Notes: generated by a model from the sequence alone, not told the origin. A stretch of DNA of 64,000 nucleotides from Streptomyces achromogenes (GCF_030816715.1 NZ_JAUSYH010000001.1:2914001-2978000); one strand, 5' to 3'. Positions 16,380 through 25,101 are shown, counted from the stretch's first letter. Numbers and translations: made by a program.

Positions 16380-16718
16380 ATGAAGCGGGTTGCCCAGACG
16401 GTCCGCCTGCGGCCCGAGCACCGTGAGGAGTATCTGCGCCTGCACTCCGCGGTCTGGCCGGGCGTCGAGGCCGCGCTGCGGGCCGCGAACATCCGCAACT
16501 ACAGCATCTTCCTGCGCGAGAACACTCTGTTCGCCTACTTCGAGTACCACGGCGACGACTTCGAGGCCGACATGGCCACCATCGCCGCCGACCCAACCAC
16601 CCAGGCCTGGTGGAAGCTCACCGACCCCTGCCAGGAGTCCTGGGCCGACACCGGCACCGGGGGCACATGGTCGGACCTGAACGAGATCTGGCATCTGAGC
16701 GAGTCCGGCACACCGTGA
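16380..16718 (+). CDS. L-rhamnose/L-fucose mutarotase (RhaM family)
   Basis: A 112-aa single-domain ferredoxin-like fold protein of the RhaM family, at the usual family length. It converts alpha and beta anomers of 6-deoxyhexoses so the next enzyme receives the right form. Tyr18 and His22 (EEYLRLHSAVWP) sit where E. coli RhaM has its active-site pair, and RNYSIFL, FAYFEYHGDDF and WWKLTDPCQ are family segments. The ATG at 16380 has GGAAGGAA upstream. In Streptomyces and related genera this family is often found beside L-fucose oxidation genes, matching the neighbours here. Confidence 0.92.
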   Translation: MKRVAQTVRLRPEHREEYLRLHSAVWPGVEAALRAANIRNYSIFLRENTLFAYFEYHGDDFEADMATIAADPTTQAWWKLTDPCQESWADTGTGGTWSDLNEIWHLSESGTP

Positions 16719-16785
16719 CGGTCGTCCCCTGTCCTCCGTCCCTCGCCCGAGCCACCTGACACCCACCCATGGCAAGGAACACCCA

Positions 16786-17139
16786 GTGAAACTTGTACGA
16801 GTCGGCGCGCCCGGCGAGGAGCGGCCCGCCGTCCGCATCGAGGAGGGCCGGCTGTTCGATCTGTCCTCCGTCACCTCCGACATCGACGGCGCCTTCCTCG
16901 CCTCGGACGGAATCGAGCGGGCCCGGGCGGCGGTCGCGGCGGGAAGTCTGCCCGAGCTGGACACGGACGGTGTACGGGTCGGAGCACCCGTGGCCCGCCC
17001 CGGCATGGTGACCGCGGACGAGGTGGCGGCGGCCGTGGTCTACCTGGCGAGCCCGGCGGCTGGGTCCGTCACCGGCATCGCCCTGGCCGTCGACGGTGGC
17101 ATGCAGGGGCTCCGGCTGCGCCCGGCGGCCGGCGCATGA
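16786..17139 (+). pseudogene. Chimeric remnant: FAH-family hydrolase N-terminus fused to SDR C-terminus
   Basis: The 117-aa frame joins two unrelated families. Residues 1-72 (MKLVRVGAPGEERPAV through GAPVARPG) are the N-terminal extension of fumarylacetoacetate-hydrolase-type 2,4-diketo-3-deoxy-fuconate hydrolases. From about residue 73 the sequence (MVTADEVAAAVVYLASP, then SVTG.ALAVDGGMQG) is the C-terminal end of a classical short-chain dehydrogenase. The junction lies near base 17002. The simplest reading is one in-frame deletion that removed the hydrolase catalytic domain and the dehydrogenase Rossmann and active-site parts of two adjacent genes. Neither activity can remain. The GTG start with AAGGA and the ATGA overlap with the next gene are intact, so the operon is still transcribable. 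Confidence 0.8.
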
Positions 17140-18203
17140 GAGAGACGACGCTGGGCAGCACGGGTGTCAAGGTCACCGAGCTGTCGTTCGGGGCCGCCGG
17201 CATCGGCAACCTCTTCCGACCGGTCACCGACGAGGCCGCATTCGCCACGGTCGAGGCGGCCTGGGACGCGGGTGTACGCACCTTCGACACCGCCCCGCAC
17301 TACGGACTCGGGCTGTCGGAGCGACGCCTGGGGGCCGCGCTGCGCGGCCGCGACCGTGACACGTACACCGTCTCCACCAAGGTCGGGCGGCTGCTCCAAC
17401 CCAACCTCGAAAACCGCCAAGGCGACGATCTCGCCCACGGCTTCGCCGTGGCCGGCACTCACCGCCGCGTCTGGGACTTCAGCTCCGACGGCGTCCTGCG
17501 CTCTCTCGAAGCGAGCCTGGACCGCCTCGGCCTGGACCGTGTGGACATCGCCCTGCTGCACGACCCGGACCACCACGCCGAGCAGGCTCTCACCGAGGCG
17601 TACCCCGCGCTGGAACGGCTGCGCGGTGAAGGCGTCGTCAAGGCGATCGGCATCGGCGTGAACCAGTGCCCACTTCCCGCCCGTTTCCTGCGTGAGACCG
17701 ACATCGACGTGATCCTGCTCGCCGGCCGTTACACCCTGCTGGAGCAGGAGGGGCTTGTGGAAGTGCTGCCGCAGGCCGCTGCCCGGGGAAAAAAGGTCAT
17801 CGTCGGCGGGGTGTTCAATTCGGGCCTGCTCACCGACCCGAAACCCGGGTCCATGTACGACTATGCGCCCGCCCCCCAGCAGGTACTGGACCGGGCCCTG
17901 CGGATGAAGGCGGTCACCGAACGCTACGGCGTACCGCTGCGCGCTGCCGCTCTGCGCTTCCCGCTCGGCCATCCCGCGGTCGCGAGCGTACTGTCCGGCG
18001 CGCGTTCCGCCGAGGAGGTCCGCGACACGGTGGACCAGATGCGGCGACCGGTACCGGCCGCGCTCTGGGACGGACTGAGCGCCGAGCGACTGCTGCCGCC
18101 GCACGTCCCCGTCCCCGTATCCACACCGGTCGGCGAAGCCGGTCGCCCGGCGCAGGAGTCGAGCAGTCGTGGAGGTGACCGCTGTGGAGGAGACCATCGC
18201 TGA
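17136..18203 (+). CDS. Aldo/keto reductase, L-fucose (D-threo-aldose) 1-dehydrogenase type
   Basis: A 355-aa NAD(P)-dependent barrel enzyme that likely oxidises L-fucose at C1 to the lactone. The aldo/keto reductase tetrad is visible as Asp51, Tyr56, Lys82 and His142 (TFDTAPHYG, STKVGRLL, LLHDPDHH). The subgroup with GLGLSERRLG and ADGRY-like VILLAGRYTLLEQ is that of D-threo-aldose/L-fucose dehydrogenases. The start overlaps the previous stop. The last 20 or so residues run over the lactonase start and look non-conserved (SSSRGGDRCGG). The product would be hydrolysed by the next enzyme. Confidence 0.88.
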   Translation: MRETTLGSTGVKVTELSFGAAGIGNLFRPVTDEAAFATVEAAWDAGVRTFDTAPHYGLGLSERRLGAALRGRDRDTYTVSTKVGRLLQPNLENRQGDDLAHGFAVAGTHRRVWDFSSDGVLRSLEASLDRLGLDRVDIALLHDPDHHAEQALTEAYPALERLRGEGVVKAIGIGVNQCPLPARFLRETDIDVILLAGRYTLLEQEGLVEVLPQAAARGKKVIVGGVFNSGLLTDPKPGSMYDYAPAPQQVLDRALRMKAVTERYGVPLRAAALRFPLGHPAVASVLSGARSAEEVRDTVDQMRRPVPAALWDGLSAERLLPPHVPVPVSTPVGEAGRPAQESSSRGGDRCGGDHR

Positions 18204-19086
18204 GGGTGTCATCGACGCGCACCACCACGTGTGGGACCTCTCCGTCCGGGACCAGGGCTGGATCACCGGACCGGAACTCGCCCCGCTGCGCCGCGACTTC
18301 CTGCTCGCTGACCTGGAGCCCGAGGCCCGGGCGGCCGGCGTCACCGCGACGGTCCTGGTCCAGACGATCGACGTGCCGGAGGAAACGCCCGAGTTCCTGG
18401 CGTTGGCGAAGAACAGCGACCTGGTGGCCGGCGTCGTGGGCTGGACCGACCTGACCTCACCGGATGTCGCCCGCGCGCTCGTGGCACTGCGGGAGGGGTC
18501 GGGTGGCGAGCACCTGGTGGGCATCCGCCACCAGGTGCAGGGCGAATCCGATCCACGCTGGCTCCTGCGGCCGGACGTACTGCGCGGGCTCGCTGCGGTG
18601 GCCGAAGCGGGTCTCGTGTACGACCTGGTCGTCAGGCCTCATCAGCTCGCGGCCGCGCTTGATGCCGCCCGGCTGCTTCCCGGCCTCACCTTCGTCCTCG
18701 ATCACGCGGGCAAGCCCCCCATCACCTCGGGCGAGCTGCGGCCATGGGCGGACCCCGTACGCCTGCTGGCCTCGCTGCCCAACACCGTCTGCAAGCTCTC
18801 CGGCCTGGTGACCGAGGCCGACCCGGACCGGTGGAGCGTCCAGGACCTCCGGCCGTACGCGGACACGATCCTGGACGCCTTCGGACCGCGGCGGCTGATG
18901 TTCGGCTCCGACTGGCCGGTCTGCCGACTGGCCGCCACCTACGCCGAGGTCATCGCCGCGGCAAAGGAGTTGACAGCCTCCCTCGCCCCCTCCGAACGAC
19001 ACGAGGTCTTCACCGGAACCGCCCTGCGGACCTACGGCCTGACCGTCACCGGCCCCCCGGCCACCCAGGAAGCACCATGCGCATAG
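18184..19086 (+). CDS. Amidohydrolase-family L-fuconolactonase
   Basis: A 300-aa metal-dependent hydrolase of the amidohydrolase_2 group (COG3618 type), which opens sugar lactones such as L-fucono-1,5-lactone. It has the first-strand motif DAHHHVW (residues 11-17), VLVQTID, DHAGKPPI and the final GSDWPVCRL. The GTG at 18184 is favoured by GGAGGTG 6-7 bases upstream; a GTG at 18169 is also possible. It overlaps the dehydrogenase gene by 20 bases. With the dehydrogenase and dehydratase it would take L-fucose to 2-keto-3-deoxy-L-fuconate, where the intact pathway in this window stops. Confidence 0.88.
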   Translation: MEETIAEGVIDAHHHVWDLSVRDQGWITGPELAPLRRDFLLADLEPEARAAGVTATVLVQTIDVPEETPEFLALAKNSDLVAGVVGWTDLTSPDVARALVALREGSGGEHLVGIRHQVQGESDPRWLLRPDVLRGLAAVAEAGLVYDLVVRPHQLAAALDAARLLPGLTFVLDHAGKPPITSGELRPWADPVRLLASLPNTVCKLSGLVTEADPDRWSVQDLRPYADTILDAFGPRRLMFGSDWPVCRLAATYAEVIAAAKELTASLAPSERHEVFTGTALRTYGLTVTGPPATQEAPCA

Positions 19087-19814
19087 CTCTCTTCATCACC
19101 TGCTTCAACGACATGATGTTTCCCCGCACCGGCCAGGCGGTGACCGAACTGCTGGAACGGCTCGGCCACACCGTGGAGTTCCCGCAGGGCCAGACCTGCT
19201 GCGGCCAGATGCACTTCAACACCGGGTACCGCCCCGAGACCCTGCCCATGGTGTCCCGATTCGCGGAGGTCTTCGCGGGTTACGACGCCGTGGTCACCCC
19301 TTCCGGGTCCTGCGCGGGCATGGTGCGCGACCACCATCGGGTGGTGGCCGCCCAGTTCGGGGACCGCGAACTCGTCGGCGCGGTCGAGCAGGTGGTGTCG
19401 ACGGTGTACGAGCTGTCGGAACTCCTCGTCGACGTACTCGGCCTCACCGACGTCGGCGCCCGCTTCCCCCACCGGGTCACCTACCACCCGACCTGCCACT
19501 CCCTGCGCATGCTCCGTGTCGGCGACCGGCCGCTCAGGCTGCTGCGCGCCGTGAAGGACATCGACCTCCTCGAACTGCCGGACGCCGAGTCCTGCTGCGG
19601 CTTCGGCGGCACCTTCGCGCTGAAGAACGCGGACGTGTCCAACGCGATGCTGGCCGACAAGATGCGTCATGTCCTGGACACCGGCGCCCGAGTACCTGTG
19701 CGCGGGCGACAACTCCTGCCTGACGCACATCGGCGGCGGCCTGTCCCGGCTGCGTACCGGCGTCGCCACTCTGCACCTGGCCGAGATCCTGGCCTCCACG
19801 GAAGGAGACGGACG
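19077..19814 (+). pseudogene. lutA: lutA-like (L-lactate utilisation Fe-S subunit), frameshifted
   Basis: The first 200 or so residues match LutA/LldE, an iron-sulphur subunit of the L-lactate oxidising complex, with both CCG-type motifs (QTCCGQMHFNTGY, HPTCHSLRM, ESCCGFGGTFA). At about 19687-19692 the frame shifts: the expected continuation EYLCAGDNSCLTHIGGGLSR is present but in the next frame. Reading GGCGCCGAG instead of GGCGCCCGAG would restore it, so one extra C in a C-run explains the break. A sequencing error at a homopolymer cannot be excluded. L-lactate is a product of the fuconate route, which explains its place here. Confidence 0.8.
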
Positions 19815-20270
19815 ATGGGCGGCGCGGACAACGTCGTATGGCTGGGTACCCCGGCCTCCCCCGAGGCGGCACGCACCGCGCTCGCCGACACGCGGCTGCG
19901 GGCGAATCTGCGCAGGGCTACCGGCACCATCCGGGACAAGCGGCTGGCGGCCACCGCCGAGCTCGACGACTGGGAGGAACTGCGGGAGACTGCGGCAGCC
20001 CTCAAGCGCCGCACCCTGCGTCACCTCGACCAACATCTGCTTCGGCTGGAGGAAACGGTGACCGTCGCCGGCGGCACGGTCCACTGGGCGTCGAACGCGG
20101 CCGAGGCGAACGCCATCGTGACACGGCTGGTTCAGGCGACCGGCGAGAGCGAGGTCGTCAAGGTCAAGTCGATGGCCACACAGGAGATCGGCCTCAACGA
20201 GGCGCTCGCCGAAGCGGGCATCCGCATCGTGATCGCAGACGAGTGGGCCCCGCCCTGCAGGACGCTGTGA
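19815..20270 (+). pseudogene. lutB: lutB-like, truncated after the N-terminal third
   Basis: A 151-aa remnant of LutB/LldF, normally near 480 aa. It starts MGGADNVVWLGTPA with a good Shine-Dalgarno (GGAAGGAGACG) and keeps RDKRLAATAELDDWEELRE and ESEVVKVKSMATQEIG. Similarity ends around base 20222, after GLNEALAEAGI; the last 15 residues are unrelated. The ferredoxin-like Fe-S centres and C-terminal domain are lost. No lutC follows. The break lies about 140 bp from the first copy of the 500-bp direct repeat, so insertion or deletion at the island edge probably caused it. Confidence 0.8.
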
Positions 20271-20365
20271 TGGGGTCCCCCAGAGCATGGCGCGCCGACG
20301 CGTGGACAGCGCCCAGTGCGCGGCGGGGCCTTCACCCGGCACACGGTCACGCCTTTCATGGCGGC

Positions 20366-20865
20366 AGCGACGGCGGCCGCGCGATCGAGCCACTCGTCGG
20401 AACACCTGGGCCGTTTCGGTTCGGGCAGTTTCCGTCCGCGCGCACCGGCCCCTCACGTCCTGGTGCCGGTGCGATCAGGCTCCTCGAAGCTGTGGTCGAA
20501 TCCGGTGGGCAGTCCCGGCCGGAGGCCTTCCGGACGTCGAACGGAGAGCCTGCGGACGGGGGCCGACGGACCCCACTGCAACCCCGCGTCCCCAACACGT
20601 CCCCACGATCATGAAAATGAGGTCGAGGAGATGTTGCCGGCTCGTCGGCTCAAGCTCCGCTCGCCAGCATTCCCGCAGGTCAGCGCGACGTCTGCCCAGC
20701 GAGGGAGCAAGATCCTCACCCCGCTCCGAACTCGCGAGCAGCGGATTCAGTCCGTTGAACCAGAGTTGACGCTTCGAGACCTCGCGAGGAACGTTTCCGC
20801 AGGTCAGAAGCCTGCACAGGTGGGGCGGGTGGGACTCGAACCCACGGCCGACGGATTATGAGTCC
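20366..20865. repeat. 500-bp direct repeat, left copy
   Basis: It aligns without net gaps to 26772-27271 at a constant offset of 6406 bp. The last 81 bases (20785-20865) are identical and the rest is roughly 90 percent by eye. It ends in the 3' half of the tRNA(CAU) sequence. Two TTYCCGCAGGTCA motifs lie within it. No protein product is credible; the copies look like the conserved end of an integrated element. Confidence 0.85.
20821..20865 (-). other. Left attachment site: 45-nt 3' fragment of tRNA(CAU)
   Basis: It is identical to the 3' 45 nt of the tRNA gene at 27227-27300, from the discriminator base through the T arm and variable loop to the anticodon. Beyond base 20865 the sequences diverge. 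This is the classic footprint left when a tyrosine-integrase element inserts at a tRNA 3' end. Confidence 0.8.
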
Positions 20866-21132
20866 TTTGAGGATCTTGGCGGCCTTTGCGTTTCTACGCC
20901 GATCCATGGCGTTTCCGCAGGTCAAACGCCGTGCACGATGTCAGCGTCAGTTGATCCTTGTCAGTCTGTTCCTATCCTTGCGTCCCCAACGCGTCCTCAC
21001 CAGGCCTCACAAGTACCCGGCGGAGGCATCGGACGGCCATCGCGCCACCTTGAGACGGGGGTTCGAACTCGTTCGCAGCGGTCTTCCCTTCCACCGCGGA
21101 GAGGATCCTCCCCGAAAGCTGCGGCGAAACCA

Positions 21133-24093
21133 CTATTGCCCTCTTTCAGGCGATGTCAGGTGGTTGGAAGTGATCGCCAGTTGCTCCTGCAGTCGGGCGT
21201 GGCGGAATTGGTACACCCCGCCCACCTGCCGTAGTACTCCCCGACTGTGGGCCTCGTTGAGGAAGGCCATGAGACGCCAAGGCAGTCGGCTGGACCCGCA
21301 CAGCCACAGGCGGGCTGCTAGCAGCCATCCCCAGGCGCTCAGGATGAGGGCCAGCGGCCCGGCCAGGCCCCAGATGACCAGCGCCTCGTAGGTGCTGTCT
21401 GGCCAGTGCATGAGCGTGATCAAAAACCCCGTGGCAAAGATGCCGAAGTAGAAGACGATGATGCCTCTGGTGGCTGCAGTCGTGCGGTCGGTGCGCAGGC
21501 TGGCGATCGGGCTCAGGGCCCGTGAGATGTCGACGGGCGTGATCAGCCAGCGATGCAGACCCGCTGCGACGCCGCTGATCACGCCGATGGCGAGGCCTGC
21601 CCACAAGCCGGACACGGAGGCATCACGAAACAGGGGGCCGGGGTCGCCTGCGTACAGCCAGTGTTCATTTTCCGAGGGCAGCTCATTCTCGAAGTCGTAT
21701 TCGCCGACGAAGTCGCCATTGGGCAACTTCACCCGCTCGTCGTCGTATGTGCCATGAGCAAGGTGGAGCTCGATGGGGCCGTAGAAGGGTGTGCATAGTG
21801 TCCGACCGGTGCAGGCATCGTCGGCGGAGGAAGCCGTAACCGCGTACCGGCTGCCGTCGGGGTCGTGAGCGACGACGCCGTGAACGGAGCCGGGAGTACG
21901 GACGAATTTGCCTCCGCCCGGTAGTCGGCCGTTCCACCAGCCGTTCGGCGTGACCGTGTACCGAGTTCCGTCCGGCAAGGAGTGCAGAACGGCCTGCTTG
22001 GGGAAATCACCCTGTCTGTCGGCTCGAATCGCCAGTGCGCTGGCCTGGGCCAGGCCGAAAGCGATACCGAGAAATAATCCCGAGACCAGACCAACGGCGA
22101 CCGCCCGGCTCATCGCCCGGATAGCACGGCGACGTGGACGACGGTCTTGCGTGGTTACGTGGAGACCTGCCGCCCGGACCCGTGAGGCGTGGCGCCGGTC
22201 ACGTACGGTCAGCAGCCCGGACAGCAGGCCGAGGCCGGCCGCAGCGGAGAGTGTGATGAGAGCCGCGCTCGGAGCCCAGACAATAAAGCCGAACCCGAAG
22301 GGAAGGAAAAGTGCTGGGGTTAGGCACGCGGCGCAGCCGAAGAGTAGAAGAGCCGCTGTGCTCAGGGTCCGGTGGAACGGGGAACGTGTCCGTGGGTTTC
22401 GCGCGAAAGAGGCAGTGGAGGGCAGGGGGACGCCGGTGATGCCCATGACGGCTAGGACCACGGCGGCGGCCAGGCCTGCGGTGATTGCCATGGCTACTGA
22501 ATTGAGCCACCCACCTCCTGTGGGTGTGAAGGTGCCGTAGGGGAAGCTGAGGTTCCCTGTCGAGCCGGCGACGACGCCCAGGCAAGCGGCGATCGTCAGG
22601 GCCAGGAAGAATCCGAGCGGAATGCGACGCTGGTGGGGTGGGGGGCCTTGGGATGGTGGCGTCCGGCTGCGAGAAAGGACCAGGTAGCCGATAGTCACGC
22701 CGGCCAGGACCGAGGCCGTGACGACGGGCACCATGGGGCCTGTCGTCTTCACCGCGGCGAGGCTGATCACCATGGCCAGGCATCCCAGGAGCAGGATGGG
22801 GCCGAGCGTGCGAATCGGCCATGGGAGGGCCAGAACCAGCTGCCACCATGCCAGGTCGCGAAGGTGGTGCCGTTCCAAGTGAATGGCCAGGAAGCCGAGC
22901 CAGCGGCAAGCTTGGTCCGCGTCAGGAGAGTCACGGAAAGCAGCGGGCACGAACGCTTCGAGCAGGTGCGCTTCCAGTGCTGTGGGGTCGCTGAAGCGTG
23001 GATCGAGTAGTTCCGCAGGGTCGGCTGCGGATTCGCCGTATACCGAGCGTGCCATTGCGACTATCAGTGGTGTCTTCAGGACCTGGCGCAACGCTCGGCT
23101 GGGTGGGCTGCCAGGGTGGGCGCGGACGTGGGCGAGCACCGGGTCCCAACGTGTGGTGCGCTGGCCGTCGACGCCGCGAACAGGGCGGGCGGTCCGGACG
23201 AGATAGGCGCATGCGTCGTCGAATGGCAGTGGCCGGAGCTCGGCCACAGCAGCTGAGGTGAACACGTCGCCGCTTTCGACTCCCTCCGCGTAGATCTGGG
23301 TGCGGCAGGTCAGGAGGACGGGGCTGCCGGGATCGAGTTCCGCGTTCAGCCGGTGCATGGCCTGTGCCCTCAGGGGTTCGGGGATCTCGTCGAGCCCGTC
23401 AAGGACTGGAAGTACACGGTGCGCGCTCAGAAGCTCGCCACTCCATGTGGCCCCTGGGTAGGTGGTCGCGAGGGTGGCCGCCATCCAGTCGTGCAGACTC
23501 TCGTGGTCAGGCCGCCAGCTGGAGAGGGAGAAAATCACCGGCACGGGTTCGCCGGACTGACGATACTGTAGGAGATCAAGGGTGAAGCGGACCGCCAGAA
23601 CGGTCTTGCCGCTTCCGGGGCCGCCCAGTAAGACCAGCCGCTTGGCCGGTACTCGGTTGAAAACCGTTGTGATGTGCTCCAAGCGGTCGTCCAATGCCGT
23701 CCGGTCTTGGGCATCGTCCCATTGGTCGGCGAGCCAGGGTTCCGCCAGGGCCCAGGACACCTGCAAGGGATCCGGGTCCTGCAATCGCCGTAGCCGCCAC
23801 TCGGTCTGCCACTGTTCTCTGACGGCAACCGCCAACTGATCGCAGTAGCGGTCCAGCAGTTCGGCGGACGTCGGGCTGCCAGCCTCTGGCGCGCTGGTGC
23901 GAAACAAATTGATCGCCAGGCCCATCACGGATACACCGAAACCCAGCACCGTGGTCAACTTGGTGGCGTCACCCAGTCCACCGTTGCGTGCCGCCACGAC
24001 GAGTACCAATCCGGTGACGATCACCGCCATTACCCAGAAGCCATGCCGCCAATATCGCCTCACGCAGCCCCCGTTACGGTCTCGCCAGGTCAC
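21133..24093 (-). CDS. Membrane-anchored NACHT-domain NTPase
   Basis: A protein of about 986 aa, numbered from GTG 24093. Two membrane spans lie near residues 18-36 and 47-64. The NACHT ATPase follows, with Walker A GGPGSGKT (157-164), Walker B VLPVLDGLDEIP (about 227-238) and sensor-like PVLLTCRTQIY. A helical region leads to a C-terminal half with roughly eight to ten membrane spans and an extracytoplasmic block (DGTRYTVTPNGWW, DFENELPSENEHW). NACHT proteins are STAND switches, and several bacterial ones defend against phages; a defence role here is inferred from the island setting. An in-frame TTA codon (codon 673) suggests bldA dependence. The start is uncertain: GTG 24063 is an alternative, and the frame stays open to 24519. 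Confidence 0.8.
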   Translation of the reverse strand: MTWRDRNGGCVRRYWRHGFWVMAVIVTGLVLVVAARNGGLGDATKLTTVLGFGVSVMGLAINLFRTSAPEAGSPTSAELLDRYCDQLAVAVREQWQTEWRLRRLQDPDPLQVSWALAEPWLADQWDDAQDRTALDDRLEHITTVFNRVPAKRLVLLGGPGSGKTVLAVRFTLDLLQYRQSGEPVPVIFSLSSWRPDHESLHDWMAATLATTYPGATWSGELLSAHRVLPVLDGLDEIPEPLRAQAMHRLNAELDPGSPVLLTCRTQIYAEGVESGDVFTSAAVAELRPLPFDDACAYLVRTARPVRGVDGQRTTRWDPVLAHVRAHPGSPPSRALRQVLKTPLIVAMARSVYGESAADPAELLDPRFSDPTALEAHLLEAFVPAAFRDSPDADQACRWLGFLAIHLERHHLRDLAWWQLVLALPWPIRTLGPILLLGCLAMVISLAAVKTTGPMVPVVTASVLAGVTIGYLVLSRSRTPPSQGPPPHQRRIPLGFFLALTIAACLGVVAGSTGNLSFPYGTFTPTGGGWLNSVAMAITAGLAAAVVLAVMGITGVPLPSTASFARNPRTRSPFHRTLSTAALLLFGCAACLTPALFLPFGFGFIVWAPSAALITLSAAAGLGLLSGLLTVRDRRHASRVRAAGLHVTTQDRRPRRRAIRAMSRAVAVGLVSGLFLGIAFGLAQASALAIRADRQGDFPKQAVLHSLPDGTRYTVTPNGWWNGRLPGGGKFVRTPGSVHGVVAHDPDGSRYAVTASSADDACTGRTLCTPFYGPIELHLAHGTYDDERVKLPNGDFVGEYDFENELPSENEHWLYAGDPGPLFRDASVSGLWAGLAIGVISGVAAGLHRWLITPVDISRALSPIASLRTDRTTAATRGIIVFYFGIFATGFLITLMHWPDSTYEALVIWGLAGPLALILSAWGWLLAARLWLCGSSRLPWRLMAFLNEAHSRGVLRQVGGVYQFRHARLQEQLAITSNHLTSPERGQ

Positions 24094-24094
24094 T

Positions 24095-24110
24095 CGGAGA
24101 GTACTCTCCG
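24095..24110. promoter_or_regulatory. Perfect 16-bp palindrome at the NACHT gene start
   Basis: CGGAGAGTACTCTCCG is self-complementary over 16 bp, with partly symmetrical flanks (GGTTA / TGACC on the minus strand). It covers the ribosome-binding region if GTG 24093 is used, or lies about 30 bases upstream of GTG 24063. It could be an operator or an mRNA stem hiding the Shine-Dalgarno. Confidence 0.55.
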
Positions 24111-24793
24111 TAACCACCTCCAGAAGGGAGGCGCGCCGCTGCAGAGCTTTGGTTGGGCACGGTGGGATTGGCTTGGCGGCGTACGGGTGGAAGTTCTCGT
24201 CGGCCTCGACCGGACCGAGCCCGCAACACGCGGTGCCGCAAACACATCGTCCCCGACGGTTTGACGATGGCCGGAGCCAGGAATCGCTATGGCACCGGCA
24301 GACGGTCCCCATCGAAAAGCCCGTGATCAGCCGTGATATCTCTGTCGGTTGCCACCCTCGCGGCCTCGGGCCAACCTTTGGGATCGCAGCTGTGGTCGAT
24401 CTCGACTTCATGGGCCCCAGCCAGCCGCCAACGACTACCGGTTCTTGAGCGTCACCGATGGTGACACCCTCAACATCGCCATGACGGTCCGCACGGTGTC
24501 CAGCGCCCCGGAAAGCCACTACGGCGGCGCCCCAGCCACCGCCCAGGCCACTCTCGAGCGCGCCAGGGCGCGACTTCTGATGACTGCCGATTGGCGATGG
24601 CCAGCATCAGACCGACTACGGCGATAATATCAACGTATGTAATGATTCAGGGAGCGGGCGTTGGTTCTACTGACCGCCGACGCAAGCCTCGCCCCTCGCC
24701 GCAAACCACCAGGGGCGGATCTCCGCTTTCCGTTCCGTTGCTCGGTCGCCCGATGCATACGCGCGCCACGACGCGAGAAGGCCCGCGGAAGAC
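24111..24793. other. About 680 bp without a supported gene
   Basis: This is the upstream side of the NACHT gene. A plus-strand frame near 24450-24610 reads like coding sequence for a short way but has no start signal or family resemblance. The G/C third-position bias is weaker than in the flanking genes. I read it as promoter region plus decayed sequence. Confidence 0.4.
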
Positions 24794-25009
24794 CTACACA
24801 ACAGGGAAGTCCGTCAGGCGATTCACGTAGTTTGCCTTCAGGGACACCCATGGCTCGACCAGATGGTCCAAGACCACGGGCCACCAAATCGGCCGGAGCT
24901 GGGCGTAATCGGTGAAATGCCGTAGGGCGCCAGGCGGCCTGACCATATGCGGGCCCGGCCACAGCCGGTGCAGCACCAAGTCGGTACCGGAGAGCAGCTG
25001 TCTGTCCAC
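24794..25009 (-). CDS. Small unknown protein (71 aa)
   Basis: The GTG start at 25009 is preceded by CCGGAGGGG with ideal spacing, and the 71-aa product is rich in Trp, Pro and His (HRLWPGPH, LRHFTDYAQLRPIWWP). No signal peptide or membrane span is evident and I recognise no family. It is divergent from the His-rich gene at 25102, with 92 bp between them that should hold both promoters. It could be a complete small protein or the remains of a larger one. Confidence 0.45.
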   Translation of the reverse strand: MDRQLLSGTDLVLHRLWPGPHMVRPPGALRHFTDYAQLRPIWWPVVLDHLVEPWVSLKANYVNRLTDFPVV

Positions 25010-25101
25010 GGGTGGCCCCTCCGGAAACCGGTGGTTCTCCGCGACCGGGGCCTTTGGGCAGCCGTCACTTCAACGCATCACCGCTGATCGAAGGGGCAAC
25101 G

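Noticed and set aside
20716..20925. Small minus frame containing RRPWVRVPPAPP
   Set aside because: This peptide is the usual false translation of a tRNA 3' end; here it runs over the left att fragment.
24349..24627. Plus-strand frame upstream of the NACHT gene with a coding-like stretch (residues near SVTDGDTLNIAM)
   Set aside because: No start signal, no family resemblance and no supporting neighbour. It could be a fragment of a lost gene, but evidence is too weak to annotate.
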